From Thiohalocapsa halophila (GTDB lineage: Bacteria; Pseudomonadota; Gammaproteobacteria; Chromatiales; Chromatiaceae): DNA of 64,000 nt. Shown here piece after piece: positions 1 to 10,249 of the stretch. The stretch covers positions 1-64,000 of the forward strand of contig NZ_NRRV01000024.1 of assembly GCF_016583825.1 (NCBI RefSeq), in the 5' to 3' direction. The notes under the pieces are model-generated. The model saw nothing but the letters and a program-made list of their open reading frames with translations. It did not search any database and had not been told where the DNA came from. Position numbers and translations under genes: made by a program. Positions within the stretch are counted from its first letter, which is position 1. Each line of letters starts with the position of its first letter.

Positions 1-498
1 GACGCCTTCGATTGGGTGTTGGCGTATCGGGAGATCCTGCCGGAGTGGGCGCAGACCATCGCCGTGTCCAAGACCGTGCAGACGGTGCTGAAAACCCAAG
101 GCCTCTCGCGCGCAGCACCGGCGCAGGCTCGGGCGGAACTCGCCGCGCTGGAACCGCTCGCGGCCCCGGTGGCCGACTTCAGCACGCGCCTGCTGGAGCA
201 GGTCGAGCAGGAAGCGGCCAAGCTGCCCGCAGGCGCCACCTGGCTGGCCTCCTCGGACATCATCGAATCCGTCTTCGGCCACTACAAGACCTTCACCGCC
301 CGTGGCCCGCTCAAGGAGGTCGGTCGACTGGTGCTGCTGATCCCGGCCTTCCTCTCGGACTTGAGCGCTGCGACCATCCACGATGCGATGACCTCGGTGC
401 GCGGCATCGACGTCGAGCAGTGGGTCGAGAACAACATCGGGCTTTCCATGCTCGCGCGACGGCGGCGGGCCTTCAGGCCTGACACGAAAACTGCATGA
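1..498 (+). pseudogene. Transposase-like protein, C-terminal part (runs off left edge)
   Basis: The reading frame is open from base 1 to a stop at 496-498, so only the C-terminal 165 or so residues are visible. The segment IIESVFGHYKTFTARGPLKE followed by a Leu/Ile-rich helix resembles the C-terminal region of transposase-like proteins that I cannot place in a named IS family. It ends about 30 bases before a diguanylate cyclase fragment that has no N-terminus, which fits an insertion or deletion boundary. The family is inferred from memory of similar tails, and an unrelated conserved protein is possible. Confidence 0.4.
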
Positions 499-528
499 AC
501 GGATTGGGCGTCAGACACGGTAAAGTGA

Positions 529-1764
529 ACAACCTACCCCGAGGCCCATGCCGATCTGAGCCAACGGCTCGAGCAACGCTACAAGACCTTTCCCCATGCC
601 ATTATCTATGGCGCCTTCGATCGCGCGTGCGTGGTCACACATGGCAACGCCAGGCTCGGTTTCGACGCCAGCGAGCGCGAATACTGTCAGCGGCTGCAGG
701 CCGATCCCGAGCTCGATAGCCTGGTGACGCGTGGCTTTCGCGCCAATGTCGGCCCGGTGAATGTGACCCATGCACGCGCCCTACGGGATGAAGACGGGCG
801 CTTTCTCGGCATGGTCGCCATTGCCCTGGATCTCGAGTTCTTCAGTCAATGGTTGGCCCGCGTGGGCACGGGTCGCGTCGATTCCCTGGCGATCGAGGAC
901 GACCAACAGATGCTGCTGGCGCGCTACCCGCCGTTCCCGCAGGCGATCGGGCAACTGTTCGACGACCCAAACATGAATGACTTCTTCGCCTCCGACGAAC
1001 GGTTTCGGGTCCACCCCCCCGCGCGCTCTCCGCTGGACCAGAAACACCGCTACTGGGGCACACGGAAGGTCGAGGGGACCCCCTATACGATCATCCTCGG
1101 CATCGATCGCGCCAACTGGTTGGCGGACTGGTATCGTCTGGCCTGGCTGGCGGTGTCGGGCTGGACCCTGATCATGGTGCTGGGGTTTATTGCGCTGCGT
1201 AACTACCTGCGTTTGCTCGAAGGGCGCAGCGCGTTGCAGCAGCAGGCGCGCACGGACCCCTTGACCGGGATCGCCAACCGTTCCTACTTCACCGCGCTGG
1301 CGGAACGCGAGATCGCCCGGGCGCAGCGCACTCAGGGCTGGATCGCGTTGCTGTTGCTCGATGTCGATCGCTTCAAGACCATCAATGATACCCATGGTCA
1401 CCATGTCGGCGATCGCGCCCTCAAGACCTTTGCCGCCTGCTGCAGCCGTGTCACCCGCGCAGAGGACGTCGTTGGCCGCTGGGGCGGTGATGAGTTCGTC
1501 GTGCTTATCAGCCAAGATCAAACAGCGGCGCTTGGCCTCGCCGAACGCCTGCTGAAGGAGATCCGGACGGCCAAGGTCCTCAACGATCAGGGCGAGCCTC
1601 TGAGCCTGAATGCCAGTATTGGACTCGCCTGCTCGCGCGCCGATCACTCCCTGGACTTGGAGGCCTTGCTGCATCAGGCCGATCTGGCCATGCTGAAGAT
1701 GAAGCGAAGCGGGCGCGGACGGATTGGAACCCCGCCAGCATCAGGCGCCGACCCGGCCGATTAA
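529..1764 (+). pseudogene. Diguanylate cyclase (sensor-GGDEF), 5'-truncated
   Basis: The frame opens after a stop at 526-528 and already reads into a periplasmic sensor region (KTFPHAIIYGAFDRA) with no signal or first membrane helix, so the 5' end is missing. The first GTG is at 631. From there: remainder of a Cache-like extracellular domain (about 1-160), one membrane helix (about 168-191), then a complete GGDEF domain with RWGGDEF (GGDEF at 285-289) and an intact RxxD inhibitory site (275-278). The catalytic domain would make c-di-GMP, but without the first membrane anchor the sensor cannot assemble normally. Its 3' end overlaps the next broken gene, so this is probably a pseudogene. Confidence 0.75.
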
Positions 1765-3363
1765 ACTGCCACACGAGCAACCCGTCGCCGAGATGGTCGC
1801 GGAGATGACCGAGCCCCGGGGCATTCCAGTCATGCGCCGCATCGGCCTTGGCTCGACCCGGCTGACGCTCGAAGCGCTCAAGCGCGGCGAGATCGATCTC
1901 TACCCCGAATACACGGGCACTGGGTCGGCGATGCTCGAACTTGCGCCAACCCCCGACGCAGAGAGCGCCATGCCCCTGGTGCGCGAGCGGTTTGCGCCCT
2001 TGGGGCTGTCTTGGAGTGACGCGCTCGGTTTTGACAACGGCTATGGATTGGCGATGCTGCGCGAGCGCGCGGATCTACTCGACATCTCCTCCTACTCCGA
2101 CCTCGCGCAGCACTCAGCTCGCCTTCGGCTTGGCGTCGACAACGAGTTCCGCCCCCGCCCCATTGATGGGTTACAGCCCTTGCTGCGACGCTACGGTATG
2201 ACCTTTGCCGAGATCGCAGAGGTGCCTGTTGTCGATCGCGGCGAGCTTTTCGAGCAGGTGCTCGACGGTCGCATCGATGTCGTGCTGGTCCATGAGACCG
2301 ATGGCCAGATCGATGCGTTCGACCTGCTGTTGCTCGACGATGATCTCGGCTTCTTCCCGACCTATGATGCCGCGCTGCTCTATCGCGATGCAGCCACCAC
2401 TGCCCATCCCGCCTTGAGCGGCGTGCTCGATCAGCTCGCCGGCGCGCTGAGCATCGAGCAGATACGCGCTCTGAGCCGACGCGTCAGCCTGCGCGGTGAA
2501 GACCCGCGCCAAGTCGCGCTCGACGAGCTGGTCCGCTTCGCGCTGATAGATGGCGAGGCCACCGAGCCCAAGCGCCAAGCCTTGGAGCTCGCTGTGTCGC
2601 TCTCGGCCAACGCCGATGGTGAGGCGAGCAAGGTGCTGCGCGCGCTGCGGCGTTCATTTCCGGCCCGCAACGTGCAACTGCTGCGCTCACCCGATCCGCT
2701 CGGCGCCGTCGAGCAGGGCAGCGCGCATCTGGCGCTGGTCAGCGCACCGGCCTTTTTCGCGCCCGGCGGGGTCGATCCGGAAACCGGCCCGCCACCACTG
2801 CGGCCGGGCGTCGAAGCCGTCGCCTTGGTCGGAACCAGCTATCTACAAGCCTTCGCCCTTGACGCCGAGATCAGCCGGCTCGAACAAGCCTCGTTCATCG
2901 CGACCGGCCCAGAGGGCTCAAGCGGCTATCGCGCCGCGCAATCCATTATCGACGGCCTCGGGCTCTCCTCCGAGTTGTTGCCAGTGGAGGGCGATACGCC
3001 TGACGCCTTGGCCGAGGCACTGGTCGAGAGCGCGGCTGACGCCACTATCCTGATGCAGCCATCGGCATTTCTACCGCGCTCGCCCTGCTTGAGCGTAGCT
3101 TACCGCTGATCGCGATTGACAACTGGAGCCAAGGCAACAACCGCATCGTGTTTCCCTACCTGCAGCCGGCGCGATTAACCCCCGCAGATTACGCGCCCTT
3201 CTTCTCCGGTATCGTCGATGACGGGTTGGCGACATCCAGGTTCCCCGCGCCGAGCGAGACGTTGGTGACGCAACTGCTGATTGCCGGACCCGCACCGATA
3301 GGCACCACGGGTGTCGGCAACCAAGGCCCTGGCGCGACCTTCATCCCTAAATTGAGCAGTTGA
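1724..3363 (+). pseudogene. OpuAC-like plus TAXI-like substrate-binding protein, truncated and frameshifted
   Basis: The first half carries the osmoprotectant (glycine betaine/choline-type) binding-protein signature ALKRGEIDLYPEYTGT, but signal peptide and first strand are missing; the only in-frame start is a TTG inside the preceding gene. The second half (from about 2640) reads like a TAXI-family TRAP receptor, with a string of residues resembling the GSGYRAAQSIIDGLGL region. The frame stops at 3107-3109. Homologous sequence (LIAIDNWSQGNNRIVFPYLQ) continues in another frame from about 3061 to 3363, so there is a frameshift near 3058-3062. The two-receptor fusion is the oddity. No transporter permease is nearby. 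Confidence 0.6.
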
Positions 3364-3435
3364 CACCATCGATCCTTGCGAGAACGGCATCGAAGCACCC
3401 GTCGAACCCAGACTGTAACCAAAGGATCGACCGTT

Positions 3436-6225
3436 ATGCGATTTCCTATCATTTCTGTTCGCTTCTTGTCTTTGCTTCTGTTCCTGTCCTTCTTCATTTC
3501 CCTCTCCCTATCGGCTTCCGCGCAATCGAACACCGACACGGCCGCGTCCGACGCCGACCCCATCGAAGGCACGGCGAGCACCGAAGGACCGCAGGCGACA
3601 CCGGAAGCGATGCGGCCGGAGCAGGACGCAGACCGCTTGACCTTCGACCCGGCGGACATCGGGCTGCCCGCCCTGCCCCGCCCGATGATGTCGGCCGAGG
3701 ACTTCAGCCAGACGGTGACATTGATCGACAGCCGACTGGCCGACCTGGAGGCGGAGGCGGAGCGGGCCGATGCCGCGGACGACGGCCCAAGGGAGGGACT
3801 GGCCGACGGCCTGGATGAAGACCCGGATGCGGAACGGGCCGGCGCGGATGCGGGAAAGGCCCCGGCGGACGAGGCCGCGCGCACCGGGCGCATCGAACGA
3901 CTGCGCTCGCTGCGGGCCACCGTGCAGCGTCGCGCACTGCTGAAGCAGCGCCTGGGCAGGCTCGAGGACGACCTGGCCGAACACCGCGAACAGCTCACCG
4001 CCATCGAGCAGAACGACGACGACGCGGACTCCGCGAAGGGCCTCGGCATCGAGCCACCCTACACCGTCTCCCAGCTCGACCGGCAACAGGCCGAACTGGG
4101 CCTGACGGAGGCCGCCGAGGCGGTGGCCGAGACCCGGCTGGAGACGGCCACACGGCGTCTGAGCGCGAGCGAGAAGGCACTTGCGGCGGCCGTCCGCGCA
4201 AGGCGCGCGGCCCGTGATCGCCTCACCGCCGCCAGCGATGAGGGGCGCCCCGAGGCCGAGCGCGAGGCGCTGGCACAGTCCCTGGAGCTCGCCAGACTGC
4301 AAGAGTTGCTCGCACGTCAACAAGCGGCCGCCGCCGAGGACGCGCTGACCCTGGCGCGCCAGGAGGACCGGCTCTCAGAGGCCCGGCAGGAGCTGTTGCA
4401 AGCCCGTGTGGAGTTCCTGGAATCGCGTGCCCAGCTGTCGCCGGAGATGCTCGAGCAGCGCTTGGAGGAGCTCGATGACGCCGAGCGGCGCATGCGCGAT
4501 CAGATCGACACCCTGCTCGGCCAGGCCGGCGAGACCGAATCCGCCCTCTTCCAGGCCCAGCGCCGTCTGGCCGACGCGCGGCAGAACAGGGCTGACGACG
4601 CGGGCCCAGAGACCGGCCCAGAGACGGATAGGGCCGCGCTGGCGGAATGGGTGGCCGCTCGCCAGAGCGAGCTCGACGCCATCAACTCCGCGGTGGACTC
4701 ACTGACCGTGGCCATCGCGGACATCGACCAGATGCGACGGCGCTGGCAGCAGCGCTTCGAACTGATGCAGTCGCCCGACACCGAGCATGCGGCCGAGCAG
4801 CTACGCGAGATCATCAACGCGGCGACGACGGCGCGTGCCGGCAAGGACGAGATCGAGGGCCGCCTCAACGCACTGCGCACCATGCAGCTGACCCAGGCGC
4901 GACGACTGCGCGAACCCGACCTCGGCCAAGACCTGCGCGAGGCCCTGGAGGCACGCACCGCGGCCCAGGAGCTCGCGGAACGCCATGGGCGTGAGCTGCT
5001 GGAGACCCGGGACGCGCTGATCGCCCTGCTGGTCAGCATGCGGCATCAACTCCAGCAGCACGTGGACAACGAGCCGCTCAGCCTGCAGCTGCTCGAGGCC
5101 CAGGAGGCCCTGGTCGATTGGTGGGACGCCGAGCTGATCGTCATCAACGACCAGAGCATCACCGCCGGCGAGCTGGTGACCGCGCTGGCCATGTTCGCCC
5201 TCGTGCTCATCGTGGTGCCGTTGATCCGGCTCGGCGCGGGCCGCGCCTTGCGGCGACGCAGGGTAAAGGACCGCAACACGCAGGCGGGCGATCTGCGCCT
5301 GGTGCTGTCGGCCATCGCCGGCAACACCAGCCAGCTCTTCGTGCTGATCGCGGCCTTCTACGTGGCCATGGTCTTCTCCGGGCTGGCGAGCCCGACAGTG
5401 CGCAGTTGGCTCTGGACGGCGCTGGTCATCGCCTTCTATGCCCAACTCGGGCTCTGGGCCAACGCCGCCATGGTCGACTACTTCAACCGTCGGCGCACCC
5501 GCCAGGAGATGCGCGACCCCTCGACGGTGACCGGCTATGGCGTGCTGATGTTCTTCATCCGCATCGGCATCTGGATCAGCGTGCTGGTCTCTTTGCTGAC
5601 CTACTTCGAGTATCCGGTCGCCGGGCTCATCGGCGCCCTCGGCGTCGGCAGCTTGGCCGTGGCCTTTGCGGTGCAGAACATCCTCGGCGACGTCTTCAGC
5701 TCCATGGCCATCATCCTCGACAAGCCGTTCCGGGTCGGGGATTTCATCAAGGCCGGCGACACCCTCGGCACGATCGAGCTGATCGGGGTCAAGACCACCC
5801 GCATCCGCAGCCTGTCCGGTGAGCAGGTGGTGATCTCCAACAGCGACCTGCTCAACAGCCGTGTCCACAACTTCAAGCACTTCTCGGAGCGCCGAATCAC
5901 CTTCGGCATCCGCGTCGTCTACTGGACGTCGCCGGAACAGATCGAGCACATCCCGCAGATGATCCGCAAGGCCATCGAGCGCCAACCGCGAACCCGCTTC
6001 GACCGTGCCCACTTCGCGCGGCTCGGCGAGTCCTCCCTGGAGTTCGATGTCGTCTACTACGTGCTGACCCCGGACTATGGCGTCTACATGGACATCCAGC
6101 AGGCCGTGAACCGCGAGCTGCATCGCCGTTTCCAGGAGTCCGGCATCGCGTTCGCCTACCCGACCCAGGCGGTCATCGTCCATGGCGGCCCGCATCCAAT
6201 CCAAGCCTGGGCGGATGCCCGCTAG
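3436..6225 (+). CDS. Large mechanosensitive channel, MscS/MscK type
   Basis: 929 residues. ATG at 3436 is preceded by AAAGGA and begins a signal peptide (hydrophobic to about residue 30, SASA cleavage-like). Residues about 90-560 are an Ala/Arg/Glu-rich periplasmic coiled-coil region, as in MscK/KefA. Five membrane helices follow (about 577-600, 620-650, 658-683, 700-723, 729-760). The last is the pore helix GALGVGSLAVAFAVQNILGD, followed by the MscS beta and alpha-beta domains (VISNSDLLNSRVHNF). It should gate on membrane tension during osmotic downshock. The neighbouring osmoprotectant-receptor relic is suggestive but unproven context. Convergent with the DUF481 gene. Confidence 0.9.
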   Translation: MRFPIISVRFLSLLLFLSFFISLSLSASAQSNTDTAASDADPIEGTASTEGPQATPEAMRPEQDADRLTFDPADIGLPALPRPMMSAEDFSQTVTLIDSRLADLEAEAERADAADDGPREGLADGLDEDPDAERAGADAGKAPADEAARTGRIERLRSLRATVQRRALLKQRLGRLEDDLAEHREQLTAIEQNDDDADSAKGLGIEPPYTVSQLDRQQAELGLTEAAEAVAETRLETATRRLSASEKALAAAVRARRAARDRLTAASDEGRPEAEREALAQSLELARLQELLARQQAAAAEDALTLARQEDRLSEARQELLQARVEFLESRAQLSPEMLEQRLEELDDAERRMRDQIDTLLGQAGETESALFQAQRRLADARQNRADDAGPETGPETDRAALAEWVAARQSELDAINSAVDSLTVAIADIDQMRRRWQQRFELMQSPDTEHAAEQLREIINAATTARAGKDEIEGRLNALRTMQLTQARRLREPDLGQDLREALEARTAAQELAERHGRELLETRDALIALLVSMRHQLQQHVDNEPLSLQLLEAQEALVDWWDAELIVINDQSITAGELVTALAMFALVLIVVPLIRLGAGRALRRRRVKDRNTQAGDLRLVLSAIAGNTSQLFVLIAAFYVAMVFSGLASPTVRSWLWTALVIAFYAQLGLWANAAMVDYFNRRRTRQEMRDPSTVTGYGVLMFFIRIGIWISVLVSLLTYFEYPVAGLIGALGVGSLAVAFAVQNILGDVFSSMAIILDKPFRVGDFIKAGDTLGTIELIGVKTTRIRSLSGEQVVISNSDLLNSRVHNFKHFSERRITFGIRVVYWTSPEQIEHIPQMIRKAIERQPRTRFDRAHFARLGESSLEFDVVYYVLTPDYGVYMDIQQAVNRELHRRFQESGIAFAYPTQAVIVHGGPHPIQAWADAR

Positions 6226-6252
6226 GGCCATCCGCCACCGCGGTCGCGGGGG

Positions 6253-7296
6253 TCACCACTGGTAGCCCATCTTCAGGCGCAGGGTCTCGTCGGTGGTCTT
6301 GGCCCCCTCGGCGGGGCTGCTGTCGTAGTCGACCTCGTACTCGATGCTGCTGACGAAGCCACCGACCAGCGGAATCCGCAGGCCAGCCCATGAATTCCAG
6401 ATATCCAGGCTGTCCCCGCTGATCGTGGTGAAGCCCATGCCGTTGAGGTACAGCTGGACGCGATCGCCGAGGAGGTCCTGCTCATAGTCCATGAACAGGC
6501 CGGGCCCCCAGTGGTCGAGGTCGTTTTGGTCGTAGTAGTCCTCGCGGATGTGCACGGGACCTAGCTCGACGCTCAGCCGCGTATCCTCACTCTCCTGGAG
6601 TTGGTACCCGAGACCGGGTCCGATGATGGTGCGCAGGCGCAGGTCGGCGAAGCGGTCGTGCCGGAAGCGCAGCCAGACGGCGCCGTACCAGGCGGTGTGC
6701 GGCAAGCGGCGGATGTACTTGTTGCGCAGGCTCCACTGCTCGGTGGTCTTGGTCCCGCGTGTGGTGTCGTAGTCGAGTTGGCCGAAGCTCTCGAACTCGT
6801 CCCAGCGCCGTCGGTACGACAGATTGAAGTCCAGATCGAGCTCGGTGCTCGTGGAGTTGCCCCGGGAATCCTGCAAGCCGGCATTGACGGCACCCGAGAG
6901 CCGATGCCCCCGACCGAGCTCCCAGGGCTCCGGGTTGACCACCTCCACCCGCTCCGCCGCCACCGTCATCGGTGCGTCGGCGTCCGGTGCCTGGAGGCGT
7001 AACCGGCCCTGATCGCGCCTCATGGCCGCGACTTCGACCACCTTGTTATCTTCCAGCAGCACGGTGGCGGGCTCGTCCAGACGACACTCCCGAACCTCCT
7101 CCCAGTCGATGGACAGGGTCCCGGCGTAGTGGGTCTCGAGCTGCAGCTGACCATCCTCCTGCCTGAGCACGGTTCCCGTGAGCCGGTCTCCGTTGTGCAG
7201 GATAACCACATCGGCCGTGGCGGTGGCCGTGAGCAGGCCGAGGACGAGCCCAGGGGGCGCCAGCCGGACAGGGTGGCGCGAAAGGGTAAGCTTCAT
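6253..7296 (-). CDS. DUF481 family outer-membrane protein
   Basis: 347 residues from the ATG at 7296, chosen because a signal peptide (LVLGLLTATATA) follows directly; longer in-frame starts add unlikely sequence. Mature residues about 30-110 hold a small beta domain of the DVVILHNGDRLTGTV type. The rest alternates Tyr/Trp/Arg-rich strands (YRRRWDEFESFGQLDYDT, WYGAVWLRFRHDRF) ending in MGYQW, the terminal-aromatic signature of a beta barrel. This matches DUF481/YdiY-like salt-induced outer-membrane proteins. Function is unknown; a role in envelope stress fits the adjacent osmotic channel. Confidence 0.85.
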   Translation of the reverse strand: MKLTLSRHPVRLAPPGLVLGLLTATATADVVILHNGDRLTGTVLRQEDGQLQLETHYAGTLSIDWEEVRECRLDEPATVLLEDNKVVEVAAMRRDQGRLRLQAPDADAPMTVAAERVEVVNPEPWELGRGHRLSGAVNAGLQDSRGNSTSTELDLDFNLSYRRRWDEFESFGQLDYDTTRGTKTTEQWSLRNKYIRRLPHTAWYGAVWLRFRHDRFADLRLRTIIGPGLGYQLQESEDTRLSVELGPVHIREDYYDQNDLDHWGPGLFMDYEQDLLGDRVQLYLNGMGFTTISGDSLDIWNSWAGLRIPLVGGFVSSIEYEVDYDSSPAEGAKTTDETLRLKMGYQW

Positions 7297-7508
7297 GGGT
7301 GGCCGGTCGGTCGTCGGATGGCTTCTATCGAAGTATCCGGATGCGCTGAACGCCCGCAAGCCCGATGGACTCGCGCGCCGGGCGGTTCCCTCAAGGCTTT
7401 CCGGCGCCCGGCGCATGTCGGGATGTCGCGCCCAAGGTCTCGCGCGACCCGACCATTTGGCCTATGCTTGGGCGTATGTCACGTTCTTCTCTTCAGGAGC
7501 GACCTCCT

Positions 7509-7751
7509 ATGCAGCCTGAGCGTCATGTGCGCCTCTTTCGCAATGGCCGCAATCAGGCCTTGCGCATCCCGCGTGAGTTAGAGCTGGATGCCGACGAGGC
7601 AATTGTCCGCAAAGACGGCGACCGTTTGATCGTCGAACCGGTCCGGCGCCGACCCGATCTGGCCACGCTGCTCGCCGGATGGGAGCCACTCGACGAGGTC
7701 CTCCCCGACGTGGACGAAGGTCTGCCGCCACTGGACGACATCCGACTTTAG
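7509..7751 (+). CDS. vapB: VapB-type antitoxin (AbrB/SpoVT fold)
   Basis: 80 residues; ATG at 7509 is preceded by an AGGAG site near 7495. The N-terminal half (VRLFRNGRNQALRIPREL) is the swapped-hairpin AbrB DNA-binding fold. The acidic C-terminus (DEVLPDVDEGLPPLDD) is the toxin-binding tail. The partner starts six bases after the stop. Antitoxins of this type bind their own promoter together with VapC. Confidence 0.88.
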   Translation: MQPERHVRLFRNGRNQALRIPRELELDADEAIVRKDGDRLIVEPVRRRPDLATLLAGWEPLDEVLPDVDEGLPPLDDIRL

Positions 7752-7756
7752 CGACC

Positions 7757-8191
7757 GTGACGAACGTCTTGGGCCTTCGCTACCTGCTCGACACCAATAT
7801 CCTCTCCGCACTGATCCGCCAACCTCAAGGACCGGTGGCTGCCGCACTTGCCAGGCGCGGCTACGGTACAGTTTGCACCAGCATAGTCGTGGCCGCCGAG
7901 CTGCGCTTCGGTGCCCGCAAGCTCGGCTCCAAGGCATTGACCGACAAGGTCGATGACCTTTTGGCCTCGCTACCGGTCCTCTCCCTCGACGCCGGGACCG
8001 ATCACACCTACGCCGAGATCCGACTTCAGCTGGAGCAAGCCGGCACGCCCATCGGTCCCAACGACCTGTTGATCGCAGCTCATGCGTTGGAGTCCGGCCT
8101 CACCCTGGTTACCGACAACGCCGGGGAATTCGGTCGGGTCGCAGGACTACAGGTGGAAAACTGGCTGGACAGCCCGGAATCCACGCCGTGA
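7757..8191 (+). CDS. vapC: VapC-type PIN ribonuclease toxin
   Basis: 144 residues from GTG at 7757, immediately downstream of vapB. The PIN active-site acids are visible: LLDTNILSALIR (Asp near residue 11), the mid-protein AAELRFGARK glutamate, PNDLLIAAHAL and LVTDNAGEF. The family cleaves tRNA or rRNA sites with Mg or Mn. All catalytic acids appear present, so the pair looks functional. A longer GC-rich start at 7679 overlaps vapB and is less likely. Confidence 0.88.
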   Translation: MTNVLGLRYLLDTNILSALIRQPQGPVAAALARRGYGTVCTSIVVAAELRFGARKLGSKALTDKVDDLLASLPVLSLDAGTDHTYAEIRLQLEQAGTPIGPNDLLIAAHALESGLTLVTDNAGEFGRVAGLQVENWLDSPESTP

Positions 8192-8672
8192 CGACTCGCT
8201 CTTGTAGGGACGGCACGTACGGGCGTACCGTATGCGGGACATCAGGGAGTTGTTATCCGCGGGCAAGACAGAGAACGATAGCTACCTCGGGGACGGGGAG
8301 CAATTCCGGCTTACCCCGCATCGCGCACGTTGCGGGTAGGACCAGGACCTTCTGCAATGGGTCGCGTACTGCCTCCGAGCGTCAGCTGGAGTAGCGACCG
8401 CAATCCGTCACACAACTGACTGCCGGACGTGGACCACTGATCGGCAGGATTCGGCCACAAGCAGCCCCTCAAGAGCAGCGCTGACAGCCGCCAAACGACC
8501 GATCGATTATTGGGCAATCTGGGAAACAGGGTATTTATGTTCGCGATACCCTCGGATGGCCTTACCGCAAAAGAACGAAGAGCGCGCACCCAGGAGACGA
8601 ATCGGAATATCGAGAAAGGCAGCTCCGCGCCAGTGAATGCCCGAGCGTCCCCAGAGAGCCGGGCGAGTCAGG
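8192..8672. other. Intergenic, 481 bp, no supported gene
   Basis: Between vapC and the convergent DUF1772 gene. Only short frames with atypical composition are present. A frame at 8510-8710 begins MGNLGNRVFMFAIPSDG but shows no recognisable domain and overlaps the end of the next gene. Composition is less GC-rich than the flanks, consistent with decayed sequence. Confidence 0.5.
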
Positions 8673-9167
8673 TTAAAGCCACAGCAAGACGAACATCAAT
8701 GCCACACTGACCAGGGATGCGATGACTGTTCTGATCGCGTTCCATCTGACCCAGCGGGCTTCGAAGTCGCGCCGGGCTGATGCCAGTGCATCGTCATCCA
8801 TTGCGTCGGCATCCAGCTTTTGGAGCGCGTTGTTCAGGGGCACATTGATCCTGAACGTGGGCACCTGGACGCCAACGACGTAGATGAGCGCGCTGGCGAC
8901 AAGGAAAACCCGCTCGATGCCGTCAAGTTGCAGGGCGCCCATCACCGCCGACAGCAGCAGAGCCACAGTAGAGCCTATCCAGACCAGGCCGAAGGCGGGC
9001 TGGCCGGCCTGGATGACGCCGTCGATCACCTGAAACCCTCGGATAAATGCTTGATCCTCCAGCTTTCCGAGCCCGGGCATCACCACTATCGTGAAGGCCA
9101 AGGCGAAACCCGCTGTTAAAGCACAGAGTAAGGTCGCCAGAATCAAGGCAAGTTCCAGTACACTCAT
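8673..9167 (-). CDS. DUF1772 four-helix membrane protein
   Basis: 164 residues. Four hydrophobic segments (about 5-30, 53-78, 84-103, 143-163) with the loop VPTFRINVPLNNALQKLD between helices 3 and 4, which is the hallmark of the DUF1772/anthrone oxygenase-like family. Bacterial members have no defined reaction. It lies 91 bp upstream-side of the NmrA-like gene on the same strand and may be cotranscribed with it. Confidence 0.82.
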   Translation of the reverse strand: MSVLELALILATLLCALTAGFALAFTIVVMPGLGKLEDQAFIRGFQVIDGVIQAGQPAFGLVWIGSTVALLLSAVMGALQLDGIERVFLVASALIYVVGVQVPTFRINVPLNNALQKLDADAMDDDALASARRDFEARWVRWNAIRTVIASLVSVALMFVLLWL

Positions 9168-9258
9168 GATGCACTTTCCGATTCGATGTGGTTTGAAGTT
9201 GCGGAGACGTTCGCGCTTTGCGCGGTTGCAACACCTGCACCTGTATCACGACACGCTC

Positions 9259-10113
9259 TCACGCCGCGGCCTTCCAGATCTCGGTTGCGGCGATCTCTCT
9301 GGCGTAGTCAGCAAAGTCCTTGGGCTCCCGACCGAGGGCACGCTGCACACCGTCTGTCAGGTAGGCATTGCGCCCGTCTAGCACGGTCGCGAACAAATAG
9401 TCGAGCATCCACAGGACATCCTGGGGGGCACCGGCGTCGGCGACGCCTTGCACAAAGGCATCGTGCGTTACCGGCCTGTACTGGATTGTCCGGCCGGTCG
9501 CTTGCGAGAGTTCTGCCGCGACCTCGGCCAGGGTCAGTAGCCGTGGCCCTGTCACTTCATAGAGCTCGCCGGCGTGACCTGGCTGGGTCAACGCAACGAC
9601 CGCGACTGCTGCAATATCATCGACATCAACAAAGGGCTCCGGCGTTGATACGTCGGGCAGGGTGATCTGCCCGGCCTGCACCATGTCGATAAACGCCCCT
9701 TCCGAGAAGTTCTGGTTGAACCAGCTCGCGCGAACGATGGTCCAGTCGATGCCGCTGTGCTGGATAATCGCCTCGCAGGCCTGGGCTTCCGCTTCGCCGC
9801 GACCCGATAGCAGTACCAGGTGCTTCACATCAGCCGATCGTGCCCGGCGGACCAGTTCGCTGATCGTGTCGGTCGCGCCAGGCATCGCCAGATCGGGTGC
9901 ATAGTTGATGTAGATCTTGGTTACGCCCTCGAGACATTCGTCCCAGTTCGCGGCGTTGTTCCAGTCAAAGGCGGGCGAAGCCGATCGCGAGCCCGGCCGC
10001 ACGGGGACGCCCAGGGTCTTCAGTGATGAGACGATACGGCGACCTGTTTTGCCGGTGGCGCCCAGGACGAGGACGAGGTCATTGCTGTTGGCGATGTTGG
10101 TTTGCGTGGTCAT
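9259..10113 (-). CDS. NmrA-like NAD(P)-binding oxidoreductase/sensor
   Basis: 284 residues from ATG at 10113, with a GGGAG site upstream. The N-terminus LVLVLGATGKTGRRIV is the Rossmann glycine motif of atypical short-chain dehydrogenases. The protein lacks a clear YxxxK catalytic pair and has the NmrA/HSCARG-like layout (HLVLLSGRGEAEAQ, WTIVRASWFNQNF). Members sense the NADP redox state or reduce quinones. It is divergent from an AraC-type regulator 136 bp away, which probably controls it. Confidence 0.85.
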   Translation of the reverse strand: MTTQTNIANSNDLVLVLGATGKTGRRIVSSLKTLGVPVRPGSRSASPAFDWNNAANWDECLEGVTKIYINYAPDLAMPGATDTISELVRRARSADVKHLVLLSGRGEAEAQACEAIIQHSGIDWTIVRASWFNQNFSEGAFIDMVQAGQITLPDVSTPEPFVDVDDIAAVAVVALTQPGHAGELYEVTGPRLLTLAEVAAELSQATGRTIQYRPVTHDAFVQGVADAGAPQDVLWMLDYLFATVLDGRNAYLTDGVQRALGREPKDFADYAREIAATEIWKAAA

Positions 10114-10249
10114 GTGGTTGCTCCCAGAGGTTGGTGAACGTGCGAGCACATGATCGTGCGCCAGCGGGTTTCCTTCTTTGCCGGTGCTGCCAACGTTTTG
10201 GCCAAGTGCGCCAGGACTAACCTGTGGTCTACGTTGTCCGGGGTTTCGA

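Noticed and set aside
4500..6231. Long open frames on the strand opposite the MscK-like gene
   Set aside because: They are full-length shadows of GC-rich coding sequence with no domain, start site or codon pattern of their own.
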